From contig NZ_CAAHFH010000001.1 in NCBI RefSeq assembly GCF_900890705.1, positions 3,038,001-3,102,000 on the forward strand: a DNA stretch of 64,000 bases, given 5' to 3'. The translations under genes were made by a program, and so were the position numbers. Source of the stretch: Pontiella sulfatireligans. Lineage in GTDB: Bacteria > Verrucomicrobiota > Kiritimatiellia > Kiritimatiellales > Pontiellaceae. Below, one piece after another: positions 8,029 through 17,126 of the stretch. How positions within the stretch are numbered: position 1 is the stretch's first letter; every line of letters starts with the position of its first letter. The notes below the pieces were generated by a model, which saw only the letters and a program-made list of their open reading frames with translations, did not search any database and was not told the DNA's origin.

Positions 8029-10191
8029 CTAACTCTTTGTTTGCATAAAGGCGCGGACGAGCCGGAGATCGGCATAGGATACTTTGTTGCCGGAAGCTTC
8101 TATGATGGAGCGCATCGAGGCGCCGGAAAGGCGGTTGAACAGCTCCTCACACAGCATTCGTTGGTCGGGTTCCATCAAGCGGTCAATGTCCAGGCCCTTG
8201 CCCTGCCCTTCCTCCAGCAGGCTTTCAATGTGCATGCTGACCGTGCCCTCAGAAAGACCTCGAAGTTCGGAAATCGCCTCCATCGAAAAGCCCTCTTGAG
8301 CCATTTTCAGGGTTTCTTTAACGGTCTGGCCGGTCTTCTTTTTGCGCGTCTTCTTGACCGTGAGCGGCACCTTCAGCAGGGACCGTTTTTCCGCCTCTTC
8401 GGGATGCATGTGCTTGAACATCTCGATGATGGTCATGAACGTGTCGCCGTATTTTTCGAGTTTGGCGGCGCCAACTCCGGAAATGCTTCCCATTTGTTCG
8501 GGCGTGTCCGGGAAATAGAGCGCCATTTCGCGCAACGTGCGGTCGGAGAAAATGACAAACGGCGGCACGCCCTCTTCTTGCGCCAGACGCTTCCGTTCAG
8601 CGCGCAGCTGCTCAAAGAGCTTCTGCGAATAGTCGCCAGACATGCCGGCCATCGCCTTCTTCTTGCCTTCTTTCTGACGGATCACTTCAAAATTCTTTTT
8701 GCCCATCAGCACCCGCTGCCCCTTAGGCGTGAGCTCCAGCGCAGAATACTGCTCCGCATTCTGGACGATGCAGTCCTGCGCCAGCAAATCGTCGATCACG
8801 CGCCTCCAGTATTTTTTATCCTCATCCTTCCCGGCGCCGTAGGTCTTGAGCTGGTCGTGCCCTAGCTGGCGAATCTTCTGTGTTTTGGCGCCGACCACAA
8901 TATCGGCAATGTGTACCGCGCCGAACTTTTGGCCCGAGCGGTAGATGGCCGACATGATTTTCTGCGCCGGCACCGTGGCATCGACGCATTCCACATCGCC
9001 CATGCAAACGTCGCACGTTTTGCAGTTCTCTTTTTCGTAGGTCTCGCCGAAATAGCCGAGAATGCTTTTGCGCCGGCAAACGTTGGCCTCGGCGAAACGA
9101 ACCATCTGAAACAGCTGCTGCTCGGCAATCTTTCGCTCGTTGGGGTCTTCAGTCTGCTCGATGAAATAGCGGATGCGGACCATGTCGCTGCGGTTGAAGT
9201 AAAGCCGGCAGTGCGCCGGCTCGCCATCGCGCCCGGCCCGGCCGGTTTCCTGATAATAGCCTTCCATGTTTTTGGGAAGATCGCCGTGCAGCACAAACCG
9301 CACGTTGGACTTGTCGATCCCCATGCCGAACGCAATCGTGGCGACGACCACTTGGACTTGATCGCGGTTGAAGGATTCCTGGTTTTCTTTGCGCTGTTTC
9401 GGGGTCAGCCCAGCGTGGTAGGCCAGCGCCTGAATGCCCTGCTCCTGCAAAAACTCGGCGGTGGACTCGACGCTCTTGCGCGTGATGCGGTAGATGATGC
9501 CCGACTCGCCTTCATGCTCACGCAAAAACTGAAGGATCTGCAGGTCGAGATCGGATTTGGGCACCACCTGATAAAACAGGTTGGGCCGGTCGAACGAAGC
9601 CCGAGTCAAATGCGGGTTGCGCAGGCCGAGCTTATTAACGATGTCGTCCGAAACCTGGTGCGTGGCCGTGGCCGTGAACGCCGCCACCGCCGACTTCGGG
9701 AAATGCTTAACAATGTTGGCGAGCGAAAGATAGTCCGGCCGGAAATCGTGCCCCCACTCCGAAATGCAGTGCGCCTCGTCGATCGCAAAAAAGGACACCT
9801 TCGCCCGCTTGAGCGTGGTGATAAAGTCCGGCATGGCGAAGCGCTCGGGCGAGACATAAAGCAGATCCAGCTGGTGGTTTTCCATGGCCTGTAAAACGCG
9901 GAAGCGGTCTTTCGGCGCCAGTGAGCTATTCAAAAACTCCGCATCCAAACCGTTGGCCTTGGCGGCGTCGACCTGATCCTTCATCAGCGAAATGAGCGGA
10001 CTGATGACCACGCACAGCCCGTCGAGCATATACGCCGGAAGCTGATAACAAAGCGACTTGCCCCCGCCCGTCGGCATCACCGCAAAGACATCGCGTTGCT
10101 GCAGAATCGCGGAAACAATCTCCTCCTGGTTCGGGCGGAATTCCCGGAACCCGAATATCCGGTGCAGCGCGTCATGCATCGATTCGCTCAT
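8029..10191 (-). CDS. recQ: ATP-dependent DNA helicase RecQ
   Basis: 720 residues from the ATG at 10191 (a GTG two codons earlier is possible). 3'-5' helicase of recombination and repair. Walker A is PTGGGKS (Lys45) and the DEAH box is FFAIDEAHCISEWGHDFRP. Motif VI lies in QETGRAGRDGEP. The zinc-binding Cys set follows (NVCRRKSILGYFGE, CKTCDVC), then the RQC winged helix, an HRDC domain (LRAERKRLAQEEGVPPFVIF) and a C-terminal HTH domain (about residues 625-715). Its ATG overlaps the TGA of the upstream PIN toxin gene (ATGA), so recQ is translationally coupled to a toxin-antitoxin pair. Confidence 0.95.
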   Translation of the reverse strand: MSESMHDALHRIFGFREFRPNQEEIVSAILQQRDVFAVMPTGGGKSLCYQLPAYMLDGLCVVISPLISLMKDQVDAAKANGLDAEFLNSSLAPKDRFRVLQAMENHQLDLLYVSPERFAMPDFITTLKRAKVSFFAIDEAHCISEWGHDFRPDYLSLANIVKHFPKSAVAAFTATATHQVSDDIVNKLGLRNPHLTRASFDRPNLFYQVVPKSDLDLQILQFLREHEGESGIIYRITRKSVESTAEFLQEQGIQALAYHAGLTPKQRKENQESFNRDQVQVVVATIAFGMGIDKSNVRFVLHGDLPKNMEGYYQETGRAGRDGEPAHCRLYFNRSDMVRIRYFIEQTEDPNERKIAEQQLFQMVRFAEANVCRRKSILGYFGETYEKENCKTCDVCMGDVECVDATVPAQKIMSAIYRSGQKFGAVHIADIVVGAKTQKIRQLGHDQLKTYGAGKDEDKKYWRRVIDDLLAQDCIVQNAEQYSALELTPKGQRVLMGKKNFEVIRQKEGKKKAMAGMSGDYSQKLFEQLRAERKRLAQEEGVPPFVIFSDRTLREMALYFPDTPEQMGSISGVGAAKLEKYGDTFMTIIEMFKHMHPEEAEKRSLLKVPLTVKKTRKKKTGQTVKETLKMAQEGFSMEAISELRGLSEGTVSMHIESLLEEGQGKGLDIDRLMEPDQRMLCEELFNRLSGASMRSIIEASGNKVSYADLRLVRAFMQTKS

Positions 10192-10577
10192 TCCCACACC
10201 GCCTTCACTTTTGGATAGGTTGGAATGGTACGGTCCTTCGTCAGAATGGTCATGCCAAACTTTTGTGCGGTGGCAATGATGATCCGGTCGAACGGGTCGC
10301 GGTGGATCGGCGGGAGCTGGGTGGAGGCCAAGGCAATTTCGACATCAATTGGAACCTCGTGGATCCCGAAACACGCTAGGTTTTCATCCAGAAATTCTTT
10401 GCACGAACGCGGAATTGAAACTTTTCCACGGCTGACAAGAAGCCCTATTTCAGTGGCGGTAATTGACGAAATAAACAAGCCGTCAGACTCGTCGTCCATC
10501 AATTGGAGAAGTTTTACCGGCAATAGATCGCGCCTCATGCAAAGCCAAATGAAAGTGTGCGTATCCAGCAAGAGCAT
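10188..10577 (-). CDS. PIN-domain toxin (VapC-like)
   Basis: 129 residues from the ATG at 10577, which overlaps the antitoxin stop (TAATG). PIN toxins are Mg2+-dependent RNases. Visible acidic positions are LLLDTHTFIW (Asp5), the Glu in ITATEIGLL, and HRDPFDRIIIATAQ near the C-terminus, matching the PIN active-site pattern. The stop overlaps the recQ start by 4 nt. Confidence 0.88.
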   Translation of the reverse strand: MLLLDTHTFIWLCMRRDLLPVKLLQLMDDESDGLFISSITATEIGLLVSRGKVSIPRSCKEFLDENLACFGIHEVPIDVEIALASTQLPPIHRDPFDRIIIATAQKFGMTILTKDRTIPTYPKVKAVWE

Positions 10578-10825
10578 TAGCGGTATTCCTCGGGCCACAG
10601 ATCTTCGGTTGACTCCAGCGGGTCGCACAGATAACCACCCTTGCCGTCATATTCCGGCAAAGGATCTGGAAGCTTCTTTTTTTTCTCCGCCTTCCGGTGC
10701 ACCACAATGTCGACCACCGGCTTGTTGTTTTTGCAAATGGTGTAGGGCTCGCCCGTCTCCTGAACCTGCTTGATCAGCTCTGAAAGATGCGTCTTCGCTT
10801 CGTAAATATTTACTTTTTTCTTCAT
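10577..10825 (-). CDS. Phd/YefM-family antitoxin
   Basis: 82 residues from the ATG at 10825, preceded by GGAGG at a good distance; an upstream TTG in frame is less likely. The N-terminus MKKKVNIYEAKTHLSELIKQ is the classic Phd/YefM DNA-binding fold, which dimerises and represses its own operon. The C-terminal Pro/Asp-rich tail (DPLPEYDGKGGYLCDP) would wrap the toxin. First gene of the antitoxin-PIN-recQ unit. Confidence 0.88.
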   Translation of the reverse strand: MKKKVNIYEAKTHLSELIKQVQETGEPYTICKNNKPVVDIVVHRKAEKKKKLPDPLPEYDGKGGYLCDPLESTEDLWPEEYR

Positions 10826-10846
10826 ATCCAACCTCCGACAGCATAA

Positions 10847-10955
10847 TGGTTGGTCAAGTTGGTCAAGTCAATGGCGTATTGCGTATTGCGTGCAATCTTC
10901 AGGGACTCATTCCAGAGAGTCAATACGAAGTACGCAATACGCAATACGCAGTACT
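10847..10955. repeat. inverted heptamer-word array GCGTATT (locus A)
   Basis: GCGTATTGCGTATTGCG at 10874-10890 pairs perfectly over 17 bp with CGCAATACGCAATACGC at 10933-10949; each arm is a direct repeat of the 7-mer GCGTATT. A separate 9-nt direct repeat, GGTCAAGTT, occurs at 10851-10870. The array fills most of the gap between the plsC stop and the antitoxin gene and would form a strong hairpin in the plsC transcript. Confidence 0.85.
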
Positions 10956-11610
10956 ATTTCTTCCCGTTCTTCAGATCCGCAATGCGTTGCATGATCAGCG
11001 CGGCGTGCGCATCGTAGGCCTCGCGTCCGGAACCCAACGCCTGAAAATCTTCCTGCGTGATGGGCTTTCCGTAAGTAATGGTCACTTTGGTCGGCCGGAT
11101 GAATTTGGTGCCCTTCGGATGCGCCTTGTAGGTGCCGTCAATATATGCGGGAACAACGACGCATCCGGATTTTTCAATAATGAATCCGATGCCGCCCTTG
11201 GCTTCCTGCAACTCGCCGTCCTCCGTACGCGTTCCTTCTGGGAACATGGAGACCGCCTTCCCCTCCTTCAACGCCTTGATGGTCAACTTCAGCGCCTTGA
11301 TGTCGCCGGTGCCGCGCGAAACGGGAATGCAGCCCACCTTGTCCATCCACCACTTGCCGAACTTGGAATTCCAGAGCGTGTTGCGTGCCATGAAATGAAT
11401 CGGCCGTCCGCGATATCCAACGCCGGCCACGGGCGGATCAAGAAAACTCGCATGGTTCGAGGCCAGCAGCACGCCGCCCTTGGCGGGAATATTTTCCACG
11501 CCCCGGATGCTGAGCCGGTTCCACAGCAGCAAAAACAATTTAAACACGCGGGTGGACGCCTGGTACACCCGCATATCGGCCATGACTTCGTGTTTAATCG
11601 GATCGATCAT
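10954..11610 (-). CDS. plsC: 1-acyl-sn-glycerol-3-phosphate acyltransferase
   Basis: 218 residues. Acylates lysophosphatidate to phosphatidate in the inner membrane. The catalytic HX4D motif is NHASFLD (about residue 52), and the substrate motif FPEGTR (about residue 123) is intact. A hydrophobic stretch (VFKLFLLLWNRL) near the N-terminus fits membrane association. The start overlaps the cmk stop by one base, and the gene ends the tyrA-aroA-cmk-plsC unit; cmk-plsC pairing is seen in other bacteria. Confidence 0.93.
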   Translation of the reverse strand: MIDPIKHEVMADMRVYQASTRVFKLFLLLWNRLSIRGVENIPAKGGVLLASNHASFLDPPVAGVGYRGRPIHFMARNTLWNSKFGKWWMDKVGCIPVSRGTGDIKALKLTIKALKEGKAVSMFPEGTRTEDGELQEAKGGIGFIIEKSGCVVVPAYIDGTYKAHPKGTKFIRPTKVTITYGKPITQEDFQALGSGREAYDAHAALIMQRIADLKNGKK

Positions 11611-12272
11611 TATTCTCCCCTAACGGAATCCACAACGGTTTGAATCACTTCTTCAAGCGTCATCAACGTGCTGTCGATCACCTGTGCGCCCGGCGCAACC
11701 ACCAGCGGATCGGTCTTGCGGGTTGAGTCGATCTTATCGCGCTTCTTGAGGCTGTCCATCACTTCGTGCGCCTTTTCGTCTTCGCCAGCGGCAACGAGCT
11801 CGCGATAGCGGCGCATCGCGCGCTCCTCCGGATCGGCGTCGAGATAGAATTTATAAGGCGAGTCCGGGAACACCACAGTTCCAATATCGCGCCCCTCCAT
11901 CACCAACGAACCAAAGTTTTCCAAGGATTGGAGGCTTTCGACCACAAACTTGCGGACCTCGGGAATCGCCGCCACATGGGCCACCGATTCGCGCACATCC
12001 TTTTCGCGGAGCTCTTGCACAGGAACGTCGCCATCCACCGAAAAGATTGCTGCGCCGTCCTGCACAAAAAAATCCCAATCGGCCGCGTGCATCGCATCCA
12101 GCACCGCCGCTGCATCCGTTGCATCGACGCCCTTGCGGATCGCCTGCCAAGTCACGCCGCGATAGAGCGCCCCGGAATCCACATACATGAATCCGAGTTC
12201 AGCGGCCACGCCCTTCGACACCGATGACTTCCCCGAAGCCGAAGGCCCGTCTATAGCAATTGCTTTTCCCAT
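11610..12272 (-). CDS. cmk: cytidylate kinase
   Basis: 220 residues, the usual length. Phosphorylates CMP/dCMP. P-loop GPSASGKSS (about residues 9-17); the CMP-binding segment begins YVDSGALYRGVTW; VMEGRDIGTVVFPDS is the conserved LID-region motif; RAMRRYRE follows. Sits between aroA and plsC, matching the frequent aroA-cmk gene order. Confidence 0.96.
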   Translation of the reverse strand: MGKAIAIDGPSASGKSSVSKGVAAELGFMYVDSGALYRGVTWQAIRKGVDATDAAAVLDAMHAADWDFFVQDGAAIFSVDGDVPVQELREKDVRESVAHVAAIPEVRKFVVESLQSLENFGSLVMEGRDIGTVVFPDSPYKFYLDADPEERAMRRYRELVAAGEDEKAHEVMDSLKKRDKIDSTRKTDPLVVAPGAQVIDSTLMTLEEVIQTVVDSVRGE

Positions 12273-12320
12273 TCTCTCTCTCCAATCAAAAAATTTATAA
12301 ACACCCGCTCGCGGGCTCGC

Positions 12321-12380
12321 TTAAGACTCGAAGGCCACAAAGGAAATCCTTCTTAGAGTCCTTTGCGCCTTCGTGTTTAA
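12321..12380. repeat. hairpin of GAAGG/CAAAG words between aroA and cmk (locus H)
   Basis: TTAAGACTCGAAGGCCACAAAGGA (given here in two parts: TTAAGACTCGAAGG then CCACAAAGGA) at 12321-12344 pairs with TCCTTTGCGCCTTCGTGTTTAA (TCCTTTGCGCC then TTCGTGTTTAA) at 12359-12380. The arm is built of related 8-9 nt words. The same words recur at 13695-13769 and 31321-31384. No long T-run follows on the aroA strand. Confidence 0.6.
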
Positions 12381-12381
12381 A

Positions 12382-13686
12382 TTATTCCACCCGTCCGCCG
12401 AGCTGCTCCATGTGCTGCCAGAATTCGGGATACGAGGTGTCCACGCACCCTACATTGTCGATGGTGAGCGGTCCGTCGCTAAAGCTGTTCAGCACCGCCA
12501 TCGACATGGCAATGCGGTGGTCGCCGTGGCTGTCGATCACGACATTCGGCGTTTTCAACGTTGCCGGGCCCGTCACAATCATGCCGTCGTCCTTTTCCTC
12601 CACCTCGACGCCGAACAGGCGCAGGTTCTTGACCATCTCGGCAATGCGGTCCGACTCCTTTACACGCAGCTCGGCGGCATCGCGGATTTCTGTTTGACCT
12701 ACGGCCAGCGCCCCGGCCACCGAAATAATCGGAAGCTCGTCAATCAGGTTCGGAATTTCGTCGCCATCGATTACCGTGCCCTTCAGTTTAGCGCCACGGA
12801 CCTTGATGGTGCCGTAGGGGTCGCCCTTCTCCTCCGTCACCGTTACTTCGATGTCCGCGCCCATGCGCTTCATCACATCCAGCAGCGCCGTGCGCCGCGG
12901 ATTGAGGCCGACGTTATCAATCAGCAGTTCGGCCCCCGGACGGCAGGCAGCGGCAACGATCCAAAAGGCGGCCGACGAAAAATCGCCCGGCACCACAAAG
13001 TCGCGCGCCTTGAAGCGCGGCCCAGACCGGCCATAGCCTTCGATGGAAATTTCAAGCCCGTTGATTTCGATCGGAATATCCAAAGCCTGGAAAAGTTTTT
13101 CAGTATGGTCGCGCGTCGGCCGCGGTTCCACCACCGTCGTTTTACCCTCGGCAAACAAACCGGCCAGCAAAACACACGACTTGACCTGCGCCGAGGCCAT
13201 CGGCAGCAGATAGCCCGTGCCCTTCAGGTTGCCGCCGCAAATCATCATCGGCAGCGTGCCCCGCTTGCCGGTCAGTCCAATGCGTGCGCCCATCAGTTCG
13301 AGCGGATGGCGAATCCGGCCCATCGGGCGCGACGACAGCGAGTCGTCGCCGACCATTGAAGCTTCGATCCCCGCGCCGGCCACAATACCGGCCAGCAGGC
13401 GCGTGCCGGTTCCCGAGTTGCCCATACTGAGCGGCTCGTCCGGTTGCTGAAGCTCGCCGGCCACGCCGGTGATGTAGAGCGCATCGTCGCGGAACTCCGC
13501 CTTGGCGCCCATTTGCTCCATCGCCGCTAGCGTGCTGCGCGCATCCTCGCCGTTGAGGTAGCCGGTCACCTTCGAAGTGCCCTCGGCCAGCGAGGCCAGC
13601 ATGGCCACACGCTGCGAAATGCTCTTGTCGCCCGGAACCTTTACGGTGCCACCGAATGCTGCTGGAAATACTTTTTTGCTACTCAT
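12382..13686 (-). CDS. aroA: 3-phosphoshikimate 1-carboxyvinyltransferase (EPSP synthase)
   Basis: 434 residues, normal. Sixth step of the shikimate pathway. Signature segments: GDKSISQRVAMLASLAEG (shikimate-3-phosphate binding), GNSGTGTRLLAG (PEP-binding), SSAAFWIVAA, and RVKESDRIAEMVKNL, then DGDHRIAMS-type HGDHRIAMSMAV near the C-terminus. Follows tyrA in the same direction. Confidence 0.97.
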   Translation of the reverse strand: MSSKKVFPAAFGGTVKVPGDKSISQRVAMLASLAEGTSKVTGYLNGEDARSTLAAMEQMGAKAEFRDDALYITGVAGELQQPDEPLSMGNSGTGTRLLAGIVAGAGIEASMVGDDSLSSRPMGRIRHPLELMGARIGLTGKRGTLPMMICGGNLKGTGYLLPMASAQVKSCVLLAGLFAEGKTTVVEPRPTRDHTEKLFQALDIPIEINGLEISIEGYGRSGPRFKARDFVVPGDFSSAAFWIVAAACRPGAELLIDNVGLNPRRTALLDVMKRMGADIEVTVTEEKGDPYGTIKVRGAKLKGTVIDGDEIPNLIDELPIISVAGALAVGQTEIRDAAELRVKESDRIAEMVKNLRLFGVEVEEKDDGMIVTGPATLKTPNVVIDSHGDHRIAMSMAVLNSFSDGPLTIDNVGCVDTSYPEFWQHMEQLGGRVE

Positions 13687-13694
13687 ATCTATTG

Positions 13695-13769
13695 AAACAC
13701 TCGCTTCGCTGAAGACTCTAAGAACACCAAGAAATCCCTGCTTCGTGTCCTTTGTGCCTTCGTGTTGAA
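13695..13769. repeat. GAAGG/CAAAG word hairpin between tyrA and aroA (locus I)
   Basis: The right arm at 13741-13769 reads CTTCGTGTCC TTTGTGCCTT CGTGTTGAA in register with the locus H arm; the left arm (about 13695-13735) contains TTGAAACACTCGCTTCG, GAAGACTCTAAG and AACACCAAG. Pairing is imperfect. It fills the whole gap between tyrA and aroA. Confidence 0.5.
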
Positions 13770-13770
13770 T

Positions 13771-14658
13771 TTATTTTTTCAAGAACCTGTTCAGTTTGAG
13801 GATTTCGTTGCGGTCGCCGGCGGCGCCTTCGAGCCAGTTGCGGATATCGTCGCCGTTGCCGCTGCGCAGGATTTGAATGAGCCCCTGCAGCTCTTCGTTA
13901 AAACGGTCCAGCTCGGCTTCGAGCGCCGCGCGATTGGTGTCGATGATGTCGACCCACATGTCGGCCGATCCGGAAGCGACGCGGGTGGTATCCCTGAAGC
14001 CGGTTCCGCAAAAGTCGGCCTTGTTCGCCGAATCGCCGTCGGCGACGGAACGCGCCAGCGCGGCGGCCACCATATGCGGCAGATGGCTGGTCGAGGCCAG
14101 CATGGCGTCGTGCACTTCGGGCGACATTTCAACCACTTCGGAACCGGCGCTTTTCCAAAGACTGGAAACCGCCTGCTCCGCCTCGGCCGGCGTGTCGGCC
14201 GATGGGCATACCACTGTGAGGCGGCCTTCGTAGAGATCAGGATCGCCCGCCTCGATGCCGGTTTTTTCCGAACCGGCAATGGGATGCGAGCCCACAAAAC
14301 AAGCTTCGGAGGCGGCGAAGAGCGGCCCCATGGTTTTGAGCAGCTCGGACTTGGTGCTGCCGACGTCGGTGACGACCGCGCCGGGTTTCAAAGCGCCGAC
14401 AATCTGCTCCGCCAGCTTGGCAATGGTCCAGATCGGTACGCATACCACAACAATGTCCGCATCGCGCACCGCCTCGGCCGGATCGGCGAACACCTCGTCT
14501 GCCACACCGGATTCCAACGCTTGGAGACGGGTTTCTTCGCGCCGGGCATAACCGAGAATACGTCCGGTAAAGCCCCGCTTTTTCAGACCTAGCGCCAGCG
14601 AAGCCCCCATGAGGCCGTATCCCAATATTGCTATGTTCTGCGGTTTATCCATATCCAT
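13771..14658 (-). CDS. tyrA: prephenate (or arogenate) dehydrogenase
   Basis: 295 residues from the ATG at 14658 (a second ATG is two codons later). Oxidative decarboxylation towards tyrosine. The Rossmann nucleotide site is ILGYGLMGASLALGL; TDVGSTKSEL and FVGSHPIAGSEKTGIE are the conserved active-site segments. There is no fused chorismate mutase or ACT domain. First gene of the aromatic/cmk/plsC unit. A TCCAAGGATTGGAA palindrome sits just upstream at 14687-14700. Confidence 0.94.
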   Translation of the reverse strand: MDMDKPQNIAILGYGLMGASLALGLKKRGFTGRILGYARREETRLQALESGVADEVFADPAEAVRDADIVVVCVPIWTIAKLAEQIVGALKPGAVVTDVGSTKSELLKTMGPLFAASEACFVGSHPIAGSEKTGIEAGDPDLYEGRLTVVCPSADTPAEAEQAVSSLWKSAGSEVVEMSPEVHDAMLASTSHLPHMVAAALARSVADGDSANKADFCGTGFRDTTRVASGSADMWVDIIDTNRAALEAELDRFNEELQGLIQILRSGNGDDIRNWLEGAAGDRNEILKLNRFLKK

Positions 14659-14839
14659 TCCAATCGTCGAAAAAGTCGCGCCATTCTCCAAGGATTGGAA
14701 ATTAATTCAACCTAAAACCCCCATCCCTGTTCAAAACGGCTTCTATATAATACTATATTTGTACTATTATAATTTGACTTCACCCGGAGCCGTTCCAATA
14801 TGACGCCAATTAAAATAAAAATTCCACAGGAGGTTTATC

Positions 14840-15451
14840 ATGGCATATGAGTTACCGGCACTGCCCTACGCCTACGATGCGTTGGAGCCCTACATCGATG
14901 CGCGTACGATGGAGATCCATCATACGAAGCACCACCAAGCCTACATCAACAACGTGAACGCCGCGCTGGAAGGCACCGGTCTCGAAGGATTGTCGCCCTG
15001 CGAACTGTGCGCCCGCTTGGACGAAGTTCCCGAAGCCAAGCGCACCGCGGTGCGCAACAACGGCGGCGGACATGCAAACCATTCCTTCTTCTGGGAAATC
15101 ATGGGAGCAGCCGGAAGCCAACCTTCGGCGGAGCTTGCGGGCGCGATCAATGATTCGTTCGGCGGCATGGCCGGCTTCAAGGATCAGTTCAGCAAAGCGG
15201 CCGCCACGCGCTTCGGTTCGGGCTGGGCCTGGCTCTGCAAACACGACGGCGGCAAGTTGAGCGTCTGCTCCACCCCGAACCAGGACAATCCGCTGATGAA
15301 GGATGTGTCCTGTGACGGCCTCCCGATTCTCGGACTGGACGTGTGGGAGCACGCCTATTACCTGCACTACCAAAACCGACGCCCCGACTACATTGCCGCA
15401 TTTTTCAACGTGGTCAACTGGGACAAGGTTTCAGAGTTCTACGCGAGGTAG
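14840..15451 (+). CDS. Fe/Mn superoxide dismutase
   Basis: 203 residues, normal. Signal-less, so cytosolic. Metal ligands are visible: His in [12 protein letters not shown] (about residue 28), His in [13 protein letters not shown], and Asp and His in [12 protein letters not shown] near the C-terminus. The N-terminal [15 protein letters not shown] is canonical. Sequence alone does not settle Fe versus Mn. A perfect AGGAGG lies 6 nt before the ATG. The window also encodes an unrelated nickel SOD at 47718. Confidence 0.96.
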   Translation: MAYELPALPYAYDALEPYIDARTMEIHHTKHHQAYINNVNAALEGTGLEGLSPCELCARLDEVPEAKRTAVRNNGGGHANHSFFWEIMGAAGSQPSAELAGAINDSFGGMAGFKDQFSKAAATRFGSGWAWLCKHDGGKLSVCSTPNQDNPLMKDVSCDGLPILGLDVWEHAYYLHYQNRRPDYIAAFFNVVNWDKVSEFYAR

Positions 15452-15460
15452 AAATGACCA

Positions 15461-15481
15461 GGGACGGGCCCCGCCCGTCCC
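15461..15481. terminator. hairpin between convergent SOD and sulfatase genes
   Basis: GGGACGGG (15461-15468), loop CCCCG, CCCGTCCC (15474-15481): an 8-bp all-GC-rich stem in the 37-nt gap between two convergent genes. No clear T-run on either side. Confidence 0.45.
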
Positions 15482-15488
15482 CTTATCC

Positions 15489-17099
15489 TCACTTTTTCTT
15501 TTCCGCCTGCTTGCGGACAAACTCCGAGTGATAGTGCATATCCACGTTGGAGAGGTCTTTCTTCTGATTTTCCGGAACCTCGTACTGCGCGCGTGAAGCA
15601 TCCAGCTCCTTGTGCATACGTTTGACGACTTCGGCATATTCGGGATTGCCGTGCTGGTTTTTCATTTCCTTCGGGTCAGACTGCAGGTCGTAGAGCTCCC
15701 ACTCGCCGAGATCGTAGAAATTAATCAGCTTGTAGCGGCCGTCATACACGCCCTCGTGGCGCTGAACCATGTGCCAGCCGGGATATTCATAATAGTGGTA
15801 ATAGTGCGTCGTGCGCCAATCGTCCGGCTTCATGCCGCCCAGGATGGGAACCAGGCTTGCACCCTGCATATCGGCCGGGGCTTCAACTCCGGCGATATCG
15901 AGAAAGGTTTCGGCAAAGTCGAGGTTGGAGACGAGATCGGAGTTCACCACCCCCGGCTTGGTGACGCCCGGCCAACTGACGAGCAGCGGCGTGCGGTAGG
16001 ATTCATCATACATAAAGCGCTTATCGAACCAACCGTGCTCGCCGAGGTAGAAGCCCTGGTCTGACGAATAGACAAAGACCGTGCTCTCCAGCATCCCCTT
16101 CTGCTCCAAATAGTTCCATATTTCTCCGACGGAGTCGTCGACCGACTTGATACAGCGCAGATAATCCTTCAGGTAGCGCTGGTATTTCCAACGCACCAAA
16201 TCCTTGCCCTTCAGGTTGGCCTTCAGAAACGCCTCGTTTTTGGGCTGATAGGCCGCGTTCCAAGCCTTGAGCTGTTCCGGCGTCATCCGCTTCTGGATGC
16301 GGTCGGCCAACTGGCCATTAAAATCGTCTTCCTTAATTTTAAGGTCCTTGCCCAGCTCCATGGTTTTTTCAATGCTCATGTCTTGCTCGCGCGCCGCAGT
16401 GCCTCGACCGGCATAGTCGTCGAACAGCGTATCGGGCTCAGGCATCGTGGTGCCGTCAAAGGCGTTCAGATATTTCGGCGCGGGCGACCACTCCCGATGC
16501 GGCGCCTTGTGCTGCACCATTAGAATGAAGGGCTTGGCGGGATCGCGTTGCTCATCAAGCCACTTCTTTGCTTTCCAGGTGATAATGTCCGTAACGTAGC
16601 CCGTTTCGCGATGCGTCCCTTCCGGGGCGTCAAAATCAGGACTGTAATAATATCCTTGGCCCGGAAGCACTTCCCAATAGTCGAAGCCGGTCGGATCGCT
16701 TCCTAGATGCCACTTGCCGATGATCGCCGTTTGGTAGCCCGCTTTCTGCAGCAGCTTCGGGAACGTTTGCTGCGAGCCGTCGAACACCGTTGCCTCGTTG
16801 ACCATAAAGCCGTTCAGATGGCTGTGCTTACCCGTCAGGATGGTGGCTCGGCTCGGGCCGCAAATCGAGTTGCCCACCAGACAGCGCGTGAACAGCATGC
16901 CCTTTTCAGCGATGCGGTCGAGGTTCGGCGTCGGCGCAACATTGGCCAGCATGCCGCCATAAGCGCTGATCGCCTGCGTTGCATGGTCATCGCTAAAAAT
17001 AAAAACAATGTTGGGGCGGGAGGGTGCAGCCCCCATTGCCCAGCACGCCGATCCGAGCATTACGCCCATGAACATCAACACATTCCGCTTCACATTCAT
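15489..17099 (-). CDS. secreted formylglycine-dependent sulfatase
   Basis: 536 residues. A Sec signal peptide covers about residues 1-24 ([18 protein letters not shown]). The sulfatase signature CGPSR (Cys80-Arg84, followed by ATILTGKHS) is the site where Cys is converted to formylglycine. [10 protein letters not shown] (about 36-45) gives the calcium-binding Asp pair, and [23 protein letters not shown] is the second metal-binding block. It resembles the large PVC group of polysaccharide sulfatases. No anaerobic sulfatase-maturating enzyme is in the window. The substrate is unknown. Confidence 0.93.
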   Translation of the reverse strand: MNVKRNVLMFMGVMLGSACWAMGAAPSRPNIVFIFSDDHATQAISAYGGMLANVAPTPNLDRIAEKGMLFTRCLVGNSICGPSRATILTGKHSHLNGFMVNEATVFDGSQQTFPKLLQKAGYQTAIIGKWHLGSDPTGFDYWEVLPGQGYYYSPDFDAPEGTHRETGYVTDIITWKAKKWLDEQRDPAKPFILMVQHKAPHREWSPAPKYLNAFDGTTMPEPDTLFDDYAGRGTAAREQDMSIEKTMELGKDLKIKEDDFNGQLADRIQKRMTPEQLKAWNAAYQPKNEAFLKANLKGKDLVRWKYQRYLKDYLRCIKSVDDSVGEIWNYLEQKGMLESTVFVYSSDQGFYLGEHGWFDKRFMYDESYRTPLLVSWPGVTKPGVVNSDLVSNLDFAETFLDIAGVEAPADMQGASLVPILGGMKPDDWRTTHYYHYYEYPGWHMVQRHEGVYDGRYKLINFYDLGEWELYDLQSDPKEMKNQHGNPEYAEVVKRMHKELDASRAQYEVPENQKKDLSNVDMHYHSEFVRKQAEKKK

Positions 17100-17126
17100 A
17101 ACGTGTTCCTTTAAAGCCGGCGGACT

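Noticed and set aside
14740..14775. SOD promoter with TATAAT at 14746 or 14768
   Set aside because: Two -10-like sites exist in AT-rich DNA but neither has a -35 at a suitable distance, so no promoter was called.
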